Origin: Endothia cerciana
Taxonomy: Eukaryota; Ascomycota; Sordariomycetes; Diaporthales; Cryphonectriaceae
DNA: 64,000 nt
Assembly: GCA_026119935.1 (NCBI GenBank)
Contig: JALRMH010000015.1
Location: 372,001-436,000 of the forward strand
Direction: 5' to 3'
A program made the position numbers and the translations under genes. The notes under the pieces were generated by a model that had not been told where the DNA came from, did no database searches, and saw only the letters and a list, made by a program, of their open reading frames with translations. How positions within the stretch are numbered: the stretch's first letter is position 1; each line of letters opens with the position of its first letter. Positions 22,358-33,214 of the stretch are shown piece by piece.

Positions 22358-23110
22358 TTATATATCGGGAGTATAATTTGATCCTTCCAGCCTTTGATCT
22401 AGGTCGTGCCACGCTGGGGGACCCCAATGGAACCTAGGTCCCCTACGCCTTGGGTGTGGAAGGAATTTCCCGTCGCCATATCCCAGCACCTCTCTTTTCA
22501 GCCAGGGCGCCATTCCCTCGTATAGACACATATCGAGCTTTATAGCGCCGAACGTCTTCAAAGAGCAGCATATTGCGGTCACAACGTCAATTATACAATC
22601 GTAGATGAATCGAAACATCGGACCCGTATCCATATCCAATACACAAAGGTCATCCATGAATTTCCACGAACATTCAGCTATGTCCACGGTAATGGTCAGT
22701 CGTGGAAGATCTGCATATTCCGCAAGGAAAGCTAGAACCGCTCGCCAGTCAGACTTATAATCCAATGCCGGACGCGAATTGCCTGCACAATATACCCTCA
22801 TAATATTTTAGAGAAACCCCCTCCGGATAACCACACACGAGCGCACCGTCAGCCCAGCCTTCGCATTGTCCTGGGGTTAAAGTGAACTTGACGCGTCGTG
22901 TCCGTGCTAGGGCTTTTCGCGGGATGATATTGCGCAGAAAGGAGAGCGTAACGCGGAAATCATCCTGATAAAAGTCGAAGTAGGCATTAGGATAGAAAAC
23001 TTCGATAGCTGCTTCTCGGTACATTTGCCGGTCAACAAGAAAGAGCGCTGTGGGCAGAATGCGGCACCGGCAGCGCGGAGCGCAGGTGAGATGTGGACGG
23101 GCGCGGGCAT
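22358..23110 (-). pseudogene. F-box/2EXR-like protein fragment
   Basis: From about 23110 downward the frame reads ILPTALFLVDRQMYREAAIE. The 'hydrophobic-V-x-R-Q-M-Y-x-E-A' phrase is common in fungal 2EXR and F-box-like proteins. It runs to VCGYPEGVSLKYYEG near 22800. Sense then resumes in another frame (ALDYKSDWRAVLAFLAEYAD to the stop at 22358), conserved-looking and rich in aromatic residues. No clean intron joins the two frames and no start or F-box N-terminus is present. I call it a truncated, frameshifted copy. A small intron around 22800 is the alternative. Confidence 0.4.
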
Positions 23111-23289
23111 GATGATATTATTAACGTCCGTGATGTTTTGTCTAGGGTAAGTACACAAAACGCCTCCCTTGGGGCAAATAGACGGGTGGAGTAGCCACCT
23201 TTCCGCTTGACATAGGAAAGTAGAAATAACTTCAAGAGCAAGACAAAAGAAAAAACCGATGTTTGGCACCCTGTGCCTACCCAGCCCGA

Positions 23290-23765
23290 CTATTCAGTCT
23301 CGTTGTCGGGTGCGTCGTAGACGCCCGTTTCCTCCACCAAGTTCTGGAACGTTAGCCATCCTGTTGACCCCAGAATGTCTTCCGTCTCCCGCCCTCGTCT
23401 TACCCATTTCGGGATGCGCCCCTTCGCCAACTCGCATCGCACGAAGTGGCCCGGCTCGCGGGTCCTGCCACACCGGCAGGGTTTCCCATCTGTGTCGTGA
23501 TGGAATCTCCTGTGGTACGTTCCAAAGTCGCCGTGTCCTGAGCGCTCCGCCAGATACCTATGCAGTGTCCGTCGGGGCATCCTCAGTTCCGGAGGCCTGG
23601 CTTTCGCCGGGAGATTCCATCTTTGATAGCTGGCTGGTTGGCTTGCTGACCACCAACAATCGAAGACCAACCGCCGCCGTAGTTTGTTGTGCCGTTTGGC
23701 CCATGAGACTGTAGCCTCTGTGCCACGGGCGCGAGCATGACTGAAGGGGCGGCAGCTATTGCATG
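23290..23765 (-). mobile_element. Tad-type LINE remnant (RNase H tail and zinc knuckle)
   Basis: The minus strand encodes SHARARGTEATVSWAKRHNK, RYLAERSGHGDFGTYHRRFH and CRCGRTREPGHFVRCE, then a stop at 23290. This resembles the C-terminal end of ORF2 of fungal non-LTR retrotransposons: the end of RNase H, the SGHGDF motif and a CxC-H-C cluster. Only about 470 nt remain. No reverse transcriptase is recognisable upstream. Frame is open over the remnant, so decay by RIP is not obvious. Confidence 0.6.
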
Positions 23766-24826
23766 ATAGTTAGGTTCTCGGGTAACCCTTAAGAGAAGAG
23801 AAGATTACGGTGGCCCAGGGGCTGAACGAACCACTCTGATACCGATCTTCGCAGTAAAAAACTATAGATCCCCGGTTCGAGTTTCCCGTCGCGAATTAAG
23901 AGGCGTTCGAAGCGAGGGTCATAGTCACCGGTTTTTGGAGGTCCGAGGTGCGTGTGTTGGAGGACTTGCAGTCGGAGCTCTGACGGAAGAGAACGGAATG
24001 GGAATGAGGGTTCATTGTCGTGGGTAATTTCTGTCTTGTCTGTGACTGGAGTGAGGCTGTAACCGGCCGATATGGGGACGAGCCCAGGTTGAGTGGTAGC
24101 TGCTGTTCAAGGCCGGGCTCCATAGTAGAACGCGTTAGATCGTAAGATCGAAGAGTAAATAGAATTCAACCAAATAACAAGTATGGAGAAGATGGGTGTG
24201 GTTATCGTGAGTGGTTCAAGTACGGCAGACAATTCCGAAATGCCAGTTAGGTGGCTGGAGACACGTTGGATAAGCATGCTGAGTCACCTGTCTTTTCTGC
24301 TTCGAATTCCAACGAAAACCACCGGATATAGCATTTGCACTTGGTCATTGAGAGTTATCTTCCAGACATGACAATTGCAGCTGAGATGACCTCAACCAGT
24401 CTCTTCGTTTTGATATGTGGACCACTGAGCAGGCACGCTGGGCAGCAGGCACACGTCGATGCGAGAGCATATCCAGCTTCGACAACGAACAGGCGAGGAC
24501 TATGTACAGGTAGGCGTGTGTCCGCATGAGGTCTCGTTCAAATGTGAAGACCGCCCATGATCTCGGTGGCCGCTTCCAAACTCTGTGCGCTATCGCTTGC
24601 CTATGCCAACATGAACGCCATCGCCCACCCAAGCCCAAGGAGGCTCCAATCACATAGCTCAAAAGCCCTCCATCTCTCCGAGGTTCTCAGATGATCTCGC
24701 TCGGACGCGCCAGCTTCCAAAACGATCTCGGGGTTGATGTGCCTGTGTTCAATATCGTGTCAGCTCGCCGAGATCTTTGCTCCTAATCCTGCCTCCCCCC
24801 TCGACCCCAAGCTCCCACCACCTCCA
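23766..24826. other. Intergenic, no gene supported
   Basis: No frame longer than about 100 codons looks coding. It probably includes flanks of the LINE remnant. Nothing else is identified. Confidence 0.4.
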
Positions 24827-24980
24827 TCAGTGTCTCTCCGGTCCTATATCAGAAGGCGTACCTGAAGTGCCCACGTCGCTACCCGAAGCACTGGCAGTCA
24901 TAAGTAGGGCCTCGCTGCCCGAGCTGCCACTGCTCACCACACCTGCGCCCATGACGGCCGGCGGCACCTCCAGCGGCGAC

Positions 24981-25026
<46 letters not shown>

Positions 25027-25294
25027 GAGGAAGCCTCTGCTCGCCGATACACCGGTCGCAGAGCCCTGACACCGGCCTGACCGCCCTGCGCTTCTTGCAG
25101 TCGAAGGCGGCCGCGTAGAACTCCGGCGTGCGCGAGCTCGACCGCGCGGTGTCGAACAGGAACTTGGGCTCCGGGAGCGTCATATCCAGCCGGGCCTGGG
25201 GGCTGTCGGCGAGTCCGCGCGCGACGGGGCACTCGGCGACGTTCTGGAAGTACGTGTGGTTGCAGGCGGAGATGGTGTAGATGAAGAGGCACAT
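24827..25294 (-). CDS. Small conserved fungal protein with polyalanine tract
   Basis: 155 aa from ATG at 25294. A start 51 nt upstream at 25345 is also open. The N-terminus MCLFIYTISACNHTYFQ, then SPQARLDMTLPEPKFLFDTA, TPEFYAAAFDCKKRRAVRPV and SGLCDRCIGEQ, resembles a widespread ascomycete family of unknown function. Its conserved Cys/His residues (CNH, then CxxC) suggest metal binding. A stretch of about 14-15 alanines is encoded by a pure GCT (GCA on the plus strand) repeat at about 24981-25023. The C-terminus is Ser/Gly/Thr-rich and probably disordered. I prefer the second ATG because MCLF begins the conserved part. Confidence 0.7.
24981..25023. repeat. (GCA)n trinucleotide microsatellite in coding sequence
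   Basis: About 14 uninterrupted GCA/CAG units on the plus strand. They lie inside the minus-strand gene and encode polyalanine. A pure codon repeat, so its length is expected to vary between strains. Confidence 0.9.
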
Positions 25295-25345
25295 CTTGGG
25301 GCGGGACCTCGATGGCCGGCTGAGGTTGTGGTGAGAAAGGGTCAA

Positions 25346-26273
25346 GGTGCGTGTTTTCCGCCGCTGCGAAGCTCGAAAAGAAGTTGACCAATTATTCTTG
25401 ATTTTTTTTCTTCTTTTCTTTCTTTCTTTTCAATGATTGTTTGCGTCGTCAAAATTGCTGATGTTGCGAAACCCGATATGTTTCGTGGAGGCAGAGCTGT
25501 GTTATCCAAAACTAAATGTGTGTTCGGAAAGCGAGCATGCAAACGAAGAAGAGAAAGGCAAGGGGAAGTTCTTAAATGTGCCAGTTCTCAGGGTGACTTC
25601 AGTAAGCAGTCTTGGTGTGAATCATGGTGTTTCGTGCTCTAGTAACAATACAGCGCCACAGAAGCCATCAAGGTTGTGAGTGCCTTCTTTCAGGCAATCG
25701 CGGATCCTCCTTTGTTGTCTCTCCAAGGGAGACTAGAATAGACAACGGCAGCCCGTTGTCCATCTGGGCGTTAGCCAGTGATGGCACTGGTGAGAGCACA
25801 CTGACGGTCAGGCCGCGCCTGTAATGGAGGTGGTAGCGGTGATATGGTGTGCCGCATTGTGCAACTTGCAATTACATCATGTAGTGCAGTGATGCTCCTG
25901 TTGGACTCGTCCTTCTATGGCTCATTCGAAACCCAGAATCGCAAGTCGCCTAACCTAACTGTATAGAGCGCTTAGGATTCATCTGATCTCCAGGTTCATG
26001 TGAAGGGAAGTCTCGACCACTGCATGCTACCCTGCGTTCACGCTACAGCACAAGACCGTCATCAACGCAAGGTGCCTCTGCGTCCATGGAAACTCAGACT
26101 GCATTGACGCGTTGTCACAAATAGTATGCAGGCACAGCAGCTCGATGCAGAATGGTACATCAGCCGGATGATTGGAAGGGGATGTCGTTGCCGGCCACCA
26201 ACTCATCTGTGAGCCGGACTGCTTGAGCAATATAAAATTTAGGCACGAGTCCTTGAGGCATGACAGTCAACAC
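25346..26273. other. Intergenic
   Basis: This is the promoter side of the polyalanine-protein gene, with a T/C-rich tract at about 25403-25432, and the 3' flank of BET4. No coding frame is supported. Confidence 0.45.
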
Positions 26274-27726
26274 CTACTTTCTGAGTCCCAATTCTCCTTC
26301 GAGATCTTCCCAGCGGCCCCTCCTCATGGGGTCCAACTCCTGAACCCTGGACAGCCAGGCCCGCAGATCCAACTTCTCGTCGCCACACAGTGGCCTCTGC
26401 TCTAGTGCTGCCAATGCCAAAGTATAGTCCAGGAGCCTTTCGTAGATCAATTTGCAGTCGTCGTAGTCTTCGAGTAGGTCTTTGATGTCCGCAATCTCTC
26501 GGGTGACGTATGTCGCCCTCTCCTCGTCGGTCAAGCTCGCAGTGATGGTCGGCCGGCCAACATGCCCGAACAGATCCAGCATGAGGAATTGGTGATAATA
26601 CCACAGAGACTGGTCATCGGGCCCCACGTTCAATGCCTCTCGTATCAAGGCCAATTCTGTCTGCGTCTCAGTGAAGTCCTGGTCTAACCGAGGACACGGC
26701 ATGCTTACCGTCGTCAAAGAATTTCCCCCTGGCAACACCATCTGCTCCACGCTCATCCAATAACCTGGGGATCAGCTTGCTCCGATTGTGCCATGCAGAG
26801 AAGTTTGAGAGGTCGACACGGATCATCTTGGTCGTGAAGTCGAATTCCGGTCCCACCATGCTCCTGCCGTTCAGTGCCGCACTCTCGAGGTGCCTGACGA
26901 CATTCCGGCGATAGCCCCACGCGTGGAAATTACGGCGGTCCTTGGTCAACATCTTGGTGTCCAGACCCAGTTCCTCCTCCCATATACGCCGCGCATCAGG
27001 CGGCCCCAGCCGCTCTATGGCCTGTTGGAGCAGCCAAGACCGGTAGTTCCATATCCAGTAGCATTTTGGATATTCCATTAGCAGCGGCACGGTAAAACCA
27101 AGCTCAGAACTGAGCACTTCCAGGTCGTTCTGTCGATCCCTTGCCCTCGGGTCTGTCTCGTCCTCCGCCACGGCAGATCCATCCTTGTCACGGGTCGGGT
27201 CAGCTGTAATACCACTCTTCCCAGTCTTCTGGGACTTGGGGCTTTGCTGGGTCGCGGTCGAGGAAGAGGAGGAGGAATCTGCGGAAGGCGTTGTGGTAGT
27301 GTCGGTCCGAGAAGAACTCGGTGACGCCTTCGAGGGCGAAGACCCAGCCGACGGTCTGGACAATGATCCAGATATTAGCAAGCGTCTGCGGACGTTCCAT
27401 ATCGTGTAGTATTCCGGGTTCAGGCGCAGGAGCTTCGTGGTCAGCTGGAAGGCCTCGAGGGTGTAGTCGTCGCCTCTCGCGATCTGTTTGCGATGCGGCG
27501 TCAGCCTGGGGTTCCGGCCTGGGGACAGGCGGGCGGAGGGCGCAGTACGTACGTGAGTCCGGACCTGGTCTTCGAGGTCGCGGTACTTGTTGATCCTGTC
27601 GAGCTCTTGTTGCTTCTGTTCCTCAGTGCGTGACCGCGTTGTTCGGATTACGCCATGCTGGTAGCCTTGCTATCAGTCAACTTCTCTTCGCAGGCCTGCT
27701 GGGTGGAGGTGCCATACACTGGCCAT
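26274..27726 (-). CDS. BET4: Rab geranylgeranyltransferase alpha subunit
   Basis: Four exons: 27718-27726 (9 nt, MAS), 27553-27657, 26709-27483 and 26274-26656. Predicted 423 aa. The N-terminus HGVIRTTRSRTEEQKQQELD is typical. Five PFTA-type repeats are visible: YTIWNVRRRL, CYWIWNYRSWLL, FHAWGYRRNVV, FSAWHNRSKLI and SLWYYHQFLM. With the beta subunit (BET2) and the Rab escort protein it transfers two geranylgeranyl groups to Rab GTPases in the cytosol. The last intron is 52 nt (GTAAGC...GACAG) and restores FFDDELALIREAL. The 9-nt first exon was placed because it gives MASHGV and correct phase. An unusual Ser/Thr-rich insert of about 60 residues lies between repeats 1 and 2. It could partly be an unspliced intron, but the frame is open. 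Confidence 0.9.
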
Positions 27727-28893
27727 TTCGAAGTCAGGTGGTCCCCAGAGGATAAGAACACAACGCTTGGCACGCTTTCTTCTTTTTACTCAAGACACGC
27801 GTGTGCCTGTCGCTGTCGCCGTCGCTGTCGCTGTCGCCGTCGCTGTTGCCGCGTAGTCCCAGACAATGTCAAAGATGACGTGTGAAGCCGAGGCTTGGTG
27901 GTTCTGTTTCTGGAATCGAAGGCACCCCTGGAAGGTAGGGGTCTCCCTTCTATAGTAAGATATGCACTCAACTCAGTAGCTTGGCCGCCAGGGACTCCCC
28001 TTGCGCCCTAACCCTTGACCAAATTCCCCCCCCCCCCCCCAAAACCCAACTCCCTTTCCCCCAATGCCCTGGAGGCCTATTCTTTCCTTGATGATGTCAA
28101 CCGTCAACTTCAACAATGACATTAGAAAAAAACTCGATCTAGCTTCAGCACCTGCGAATCTCGACTCCCAGGCAAAAAAAGAAAAATAAATAATAGTAAT
28201 TAAAGGTTTGTCTGTCTAATGTGTGTCTAATGTGTGTCGCGTACCTCTGCAACTCGGTTAGGGTGGTACAACGCGTTTACCAGATCAGATGTGCTGGAAA
28301 CACCACGATCGACCGGTCGTAATCATGGCTACCGAAGGTCTCTCTTTCCTCCTGATCCGCCATTCCTGTGCTCATAAGTGAAGTGTCACTTCTCCCCTCC
28401 TCTTTCCCTCTTCCTCGTCGTTTTTCATATCCTTCTACGACCTACTCCTTGACCCTGTTCCTCAACACACTCCTACGAGGACTTCTTCCTACTACCATGT
28501 GCTGAACAGTGTTATGGCACTCTCAATCGGCCATATCTTACAGGACCACACATGCTCTCACGGATGACTTGAGCACTATTTCAGCTGGTTGTGCCCTCTT
28601 GGCTACAGCACTTTCAGCTGCTGCCCTCTGCCTGGAGAGCCAGTTGGGACAGTTTCCCCCATCTCATCTGCCAGCCCGCTCGCTCTCCTTGTATTGTGAA
28701 AGGGGCTCAGCCTCTTCCTTGTTGCTTCCCGGCTCGGCTACACTTACTCACCATCGCTCTCCTTTTCGCAACCACTGCGTTCGTCCATCTATTTTTGCCT
28801 CTCCCCGACCCGGCACGTACACAGCTCTCCTAGGCCTCGGAGCCTCGTCGAGACCTGCAAACCCAACTATCTCGGAGCCATTTCTGGCTCAAG
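27727..28893. other. Divergent promoter region between BET4 and AMA1
   Basis: Shared upstream region of BET4 (-) and AMA1 (+). It contains a GTCGCY hexamer microsatellite (about 27807-27852), a run of 15 C (28026-28040) and long pyrimidine-rich stretches at 28385-28460 and 28640-28800, probably core promoter and leader of AMA1. No gene is seen. Confidence 0.5.
27807..27852. repeat. GTCGCY hexamer microsatellite
   Basis: Seven or so tandem GTCGCT/GTCGCC units lie upstream of the BET4 start, probably in its leader or promoter. Confidence 0.8.
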
Positions 28894-31778
28894 ATGGTTG
28901 GTCTTAGGACGCCTGTTACTTTGCAAATGCAACAATTGAGTCTTGACCTGCCATGCCGCACTGGCCGTTCTGCAGACTCCGGTTACGGCTCTCTCGAGAC
29001 CTCTCCAACAAAATCCCCTCCCAAATATCATCTGGACCAGACGTCTCTGTCCGTTGGTTTGAGTTCATACGACGGGACCAGTTCTGAGGAGTCAGGCTCT
29101 GAGATACCCGAACACGATGCTCCAGAGCACGGCATCTTCTCCTCACCAAGCGTTGAACGCGGGAAGTTCGCAACTCTTCCTCGGGTCTCCAGGAGACGAA
29201 TCTCACGGACCGATTCGTATCCGACGATCACGCAACCGAAAACCGCTCACCATCGCCACGGGTCTGACAACACTGCCATCAATGGGTCTAGGGCCAGATC
29301 ACTGAAGGCTCTGGACCGATTCGTGCCAGTGAGGGACCATGCAACACCTGGGTCGGAGAAACTGCGCACGACCAGGCCCCCGCAAGATCTCTCGCCTTCC
29401 GAACGACTTGTGCGTCACAACCAAGACGCTCCTGATCCCTTCTGCTTTAGGCGGCGGGCTTTGCCACCGTCTCCGACGGAAGCCCGAAAGGCCAGAAGGC
29501 CGAGCCAGAGTAGGACGGTTCTTGATTCGGCCTCGTATATTCAAACAGAGACAAGGGTGGTGAGCCTCCGCCCCCCTGCTCACGAGTTGGCACGCATCCC
29601 CATTACTTCGTCGAGATACACTTGCCGGTGTCAACTAGGTCGATCGTGCCTGTTGCGATACCCCACGGCTAACATTGATTATAGGTGAGCAATAGTGTCT
29701 GGTCTGTCGGGGGCGTGTTCCCCAGTCATGGAGCCATCGAGGATGGTCGAGGTGGTCTTCTCACCAGCGGCACCAATGCTCCCATGTTCAATACCCAGTT
29801 CCCTCCTTCCAGACCTAAAGCTCAAGAAGATGTCGAGAAGCACGAGGCCCGTCTCGCGTCAGCTTTCGATATCGACTAGTCGTCGAGAATACTTGGGTTT
29901 GGACGCTTATCGACCATGTTGGAGAAGCAACCGACGTCTTTCAACAGTCAATCGGGGCGCAAGACGTACTGGGATGGAACGCAGCTGGTAAGGGAAGACC
30001 ATCCTGCAAAGAGGTCGACCAAACACGCACCCGAATTACGGACGCTGCCAGTTGCTCCCTTCAAGGTTCTTGATGCACCGAATCTCAGAGACGACTACTA
30101 CTGCTCCATCCTTGCCTTCGACTCCGTTTGTCAGACTCTGGCGGTTGGTCTTGGAACGAGGCTTTATAGTTGGTCCGAGCTTACAGGAGTCCAGACACTT
30201 GAGGACAATGGACTCAGTGACATCTCATGGCTGACCACGCTCGATTTCTCATCCGCTCAGGGCAAGAAGTGCATCCTCGCATATGGCCGATCAAACGGGA
30301 TCTTAAACCTGATGTCGCTTTGGGACGCTCCGACACTATACGAACGCCAATATCCCCGATTCAGGTTCGCTCCACACGTCGAAGAAGCTCCCGTAGCCTG
30401 TGTCAGCTGGAAGCCAACCGTCACTGTTCGCCCCTCGATCAACCCTTATAATCCTGGGCCTCCTGTTGAGAATGAAGATCTCCTCGTTGGCGACGAGCAG
30501 GGCAATGTCTTCTATTATGCCGTTGAATGGCCCCGGTCGTGGGAGACATATCGCCACAACTGGCGAGGTAGTGTCCAGTGCCTCGCCTATATCACGGCTC
30601 ATACGCAGCAGATATGCGGGCTTTCGTGGTCGCCAAGTGGCGAACTGTTTGCCACAGGAGGCAATGACAATATCTGCTTTCTCTTCGAGGCCCAGAAAAT
30701 CACTGACCCACCAGAGGAACTTGATCATGACCAAGATGCTGAGAATGCATGGTCTGCGTTTCGAGAGCCGATTCCGCCTCAGACCACTGATGGACGACGC
30801 CTTGACCTGCGACGCTACCTCGAGGATGCTACACGAGTCACTGGCAATCGGACAGGTATGCCCTCGCCCTCGCTCCCCGGGGCTTCCCTATCAAGCCAAC
30901 GACAGAGACCGGCTTCTTCGCCTGGTAGCAGCAACCACCTCACGCCCATCGGATCTATCGACAGTCGCCTCTTTAGCATGCACATAGCGTCACCCTTTGC
31001 TCGCTTCTTCCGCGCCGACACCAACACGCGCTTCTGGGACCTCAACCGCATTCTCGCTGAGCGCGCCGGGCCCCGTTACCCGCCTTCCCTACCTGCCAAC
31101 ATTAATGCCGCATCCGATTCCTTCCGAAACCCTGTCTCAGATACGTCAGGTGATCCACGCAACATCGGTGAGCGGCAAGCCAAGCATCGATGGGAGCACA
31201 CGGCTGCCGTCAAGGCTATCGCCTTCTGCCCTTGGCGGGATGGTCTCGTTGCCACTAGCGGTGGTTCTCATGACAAGTGCATTCACTTCTACCACACAAC
31301 ATCGGGGGTGGCGCTGGCTACCATCGCGGTGCACGCGCAGGTGACGAGCCTGATATGGAGCACGACACGGCGAGAGATCGCTGCGACGTTTGGGTACGCT
31401 CAGCCGGATCATCCTTATCGAATAGCTGTGTTCTCCTGGCCTGAATGTCGGCAGGTGGCGGCTATCCCGTGGGAAGGGGAACACAGGGCACTGTATGCGA
31501 TCCCCTACCCGCAGGGCCCGCCGGACTACCGGGCTGCGAGGGATGCAACAGGCAACCCGAGAGATCGGGATCGAGAGAGGCGCGAGAGGGAGAAAAGGCG
31601 GAATCGCACTGCCATGGAGGGATGCATTGTTGTCGCAGCCAGTGACGAGAGCATCAAATTTCACGAGGTGTGGTCAGGCGGGAAGAAGGCAACAGTCGGT
31701 GGAGCAGGACTGCTCGGCGGGAGTGACATCCTGGAGGATCTAGAGGGCATTGAGAAGGAAGGAGATGTCATTCGCTGA
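28894..31778 (+). CDS. AMA1: Meiotic APC/C activator (AMA1/Cdc20 family) with in-frame TAG
   Basis: Exon 1 28894-29559; intron ending TGATTATAG at 29684; exon 2 29685-31778. Marks of APC/C activators: C-box DRFVPVRD in exon 1, a WD40 propeller (APNLRDDYYCSILAFDSVCQ, ICGLSWSPSGELFATGGNDN, AVKAIAFCPWRDGLVATSGG, SLIWSTTRREIAATFGY) and the C-terminal dipeptide IR (EGDVIR-stop). The SVWSVGGVFPSHGAIEDGRG block is diagnostic for the meiosis-specific AMA1 branch. These proteins recruit substrates to the anaphase-promoting complex during meiosis and sporulation. Oddity: codon 29877-29879 is TAG, between LASAFDID and SSRILGFGRL, with the same frame open on both sides. Without recoding or splicing the product would stop before the propeller. 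A 294-nt frame-neutral segment (30856-31149) bounded by GTATGC and GTCAG may be an optional intron. Length is about 920 codons with it, about 820 without. Confidence 0.9.
29872..29886 (+). promoter_or_regulatory. Candidate A-to-I editing site: UAG in hairpin loop
   Basis: TCGA (29872-29875) can pair with TCGA (29883-29886), leaving the 7-nt loop CTAGTCG. The loop contains the A of the TAG stop at 29878, preceded by U. Sexual-stage editing in Fusarium, Neurospora and Sordaria prefers U at -1 and loop positions. UAG edited to UIG is read as UGG (Trp). Editing here is inferred, not shown. Confidence 0.4.
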
Positions 31779-33214
31779 AATCACAGGTGGTCCTGCCGAT
31801 GTGACCGGGTTCCCGAGGCTCGGATCTTGATAGGGTGTGTGTTTCAAGTGCTTCCAGTTTCTGACCCGGACTGGGAAGTGGTCATCGCCGCTTTACAGAC
31901 AGGTAAGTCAGCAGCGTTTGGTCAGCCAGCCAATGCTTCTTCTGCGTTGGTCCTTCTGAGCACGAGAACAACAATAGAAAGTACTAGAATGTTAGGTAAC
32001 AGCAGCAGGCAGTGGTGAGGATGTGGTCCTGGCGAGGAGGTTGTTCGATGGATGGCCGTTGACCACCCGTCGTCCCTGGGATTGTTCATACCACTAATCA
32101 GCATTTTCTTGCCCACCGACTTCTACCTGCGTCTGTTCACAGGCTGACATGGTGCTGCGTGATGATCCATCGTGGCGTGCTGATTGACAGCGCTTCCTGA
32201 AAGGTAGTTGGCCCCTCGAAGACGACGAGATGCCAAAGCAGTGTTTTCTGCAAGATGGCGGGATGATTCTATTCGGCTGCCAATCCTCTGTGTTGAACAT
32301 TGCCAATGACGAACCGAGGAGTAGGCTTAACACTGAGCAGTCAATTCCAAACCAATCATGAGGCTCTGCCGTCTAGACTCCAAAGCTCAGGGCGGCCCCC
32401 ACTCGAATACAAAGGGTCAGTGAGGGCCTGAGTTCTTGCGGATGTCTGGTTGCGCGACGGACCATCTCCGCCTCCCCTAGATTGATACGGCGATAACAGC
32501 GCGACTTAACCCCTTTTCCTTACTATCCCAGCCCTATCCATCTCAGGCCAGCCTAACTACTCGTTTACACCCTTATCGTGCTCGAAAGCCGGCCCGGCCC
32601 GCCACCATGGCCGGCCAATGATGGCCAGGACGGCGGTGGTGGTGACATGAACGCTGGAAGAGGAGAAGGAGATGGGGGATGGGAGCAAGTGGTTGGGCCT
32701 GCTGGCCGAGATGGAGATCTCCCTTGAGGAGGAGACCTTGAAGCACCTAAACACGCTGCTGTGCTTGAGACGGGAGGGCGGGCAACGGGCGTGAAGCCGG
32801 CGGGCCTGGAGGAAGCGAAAAGGGGAGATACTAAGACAGGTGGAAAGTCTGGTCGAGGCTGGGCCTGGAGCCCGCGTCAAGCCTGCAATGCAGCCCAGCG
32901 ATGAGGTATTCAGCGGGAAACGGCCATCTGTTATTCCATGATTTCCAACCTCTTGGAAACAAGAACTCGTGTTTGTTGTATCATATTCATGCTCATGTAT
33001 AACCATGCGCCCATTGCCTTCCGCCTCCGCGCCAGTGTTCACAACCTACACCTTGAACTCCGCCTGTCCGGCGTATTCGCTCAACAGATATCGGCACAAC
33101 CCCACGCCTCCCAGGCTCAGCACACAATCAGCAAAGCTCGCCGGGTTTGATTTCTTTGACTAACCCATCCCCCCCCCCCCCTCCCACCCCTCTCCTTTCT
33201 TCTTGCAGTGGGGC
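31779..33214. other. Convergent intergenic region, no gene supported
   Basis: 1.4 kb between the 3' ends of AMA1 and the membrane protein at 33215. A 161-codon open frame on the minus strand (32557-33042) has no family look or good composition and is treated as chance. A run of 13 C lies at 33169-33181. Confidence 0.5.

Noticed and set aside
23860..23900. tRNA-like T-arm (GGTTCGAGT) near 23876
   Set aside because: The flanking bases do not form a 5-bp T stem, and no acceptor, D or anticodon arm could be built around it.
26668..26756. 25-nt intron or frameshift at the end of BET4 exon 3
   Set aside because: A 52-nt intron (GTAAGC at 26708 to GACAG at 26657) has correct phase and restores the family sequence, so no lesion is needed.
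32557..33042. 161-codon minus frame between AMA1 and the membrane protein
   Set aside because: No domain, no good start context, composition unlike neighbours, and no splice partners.
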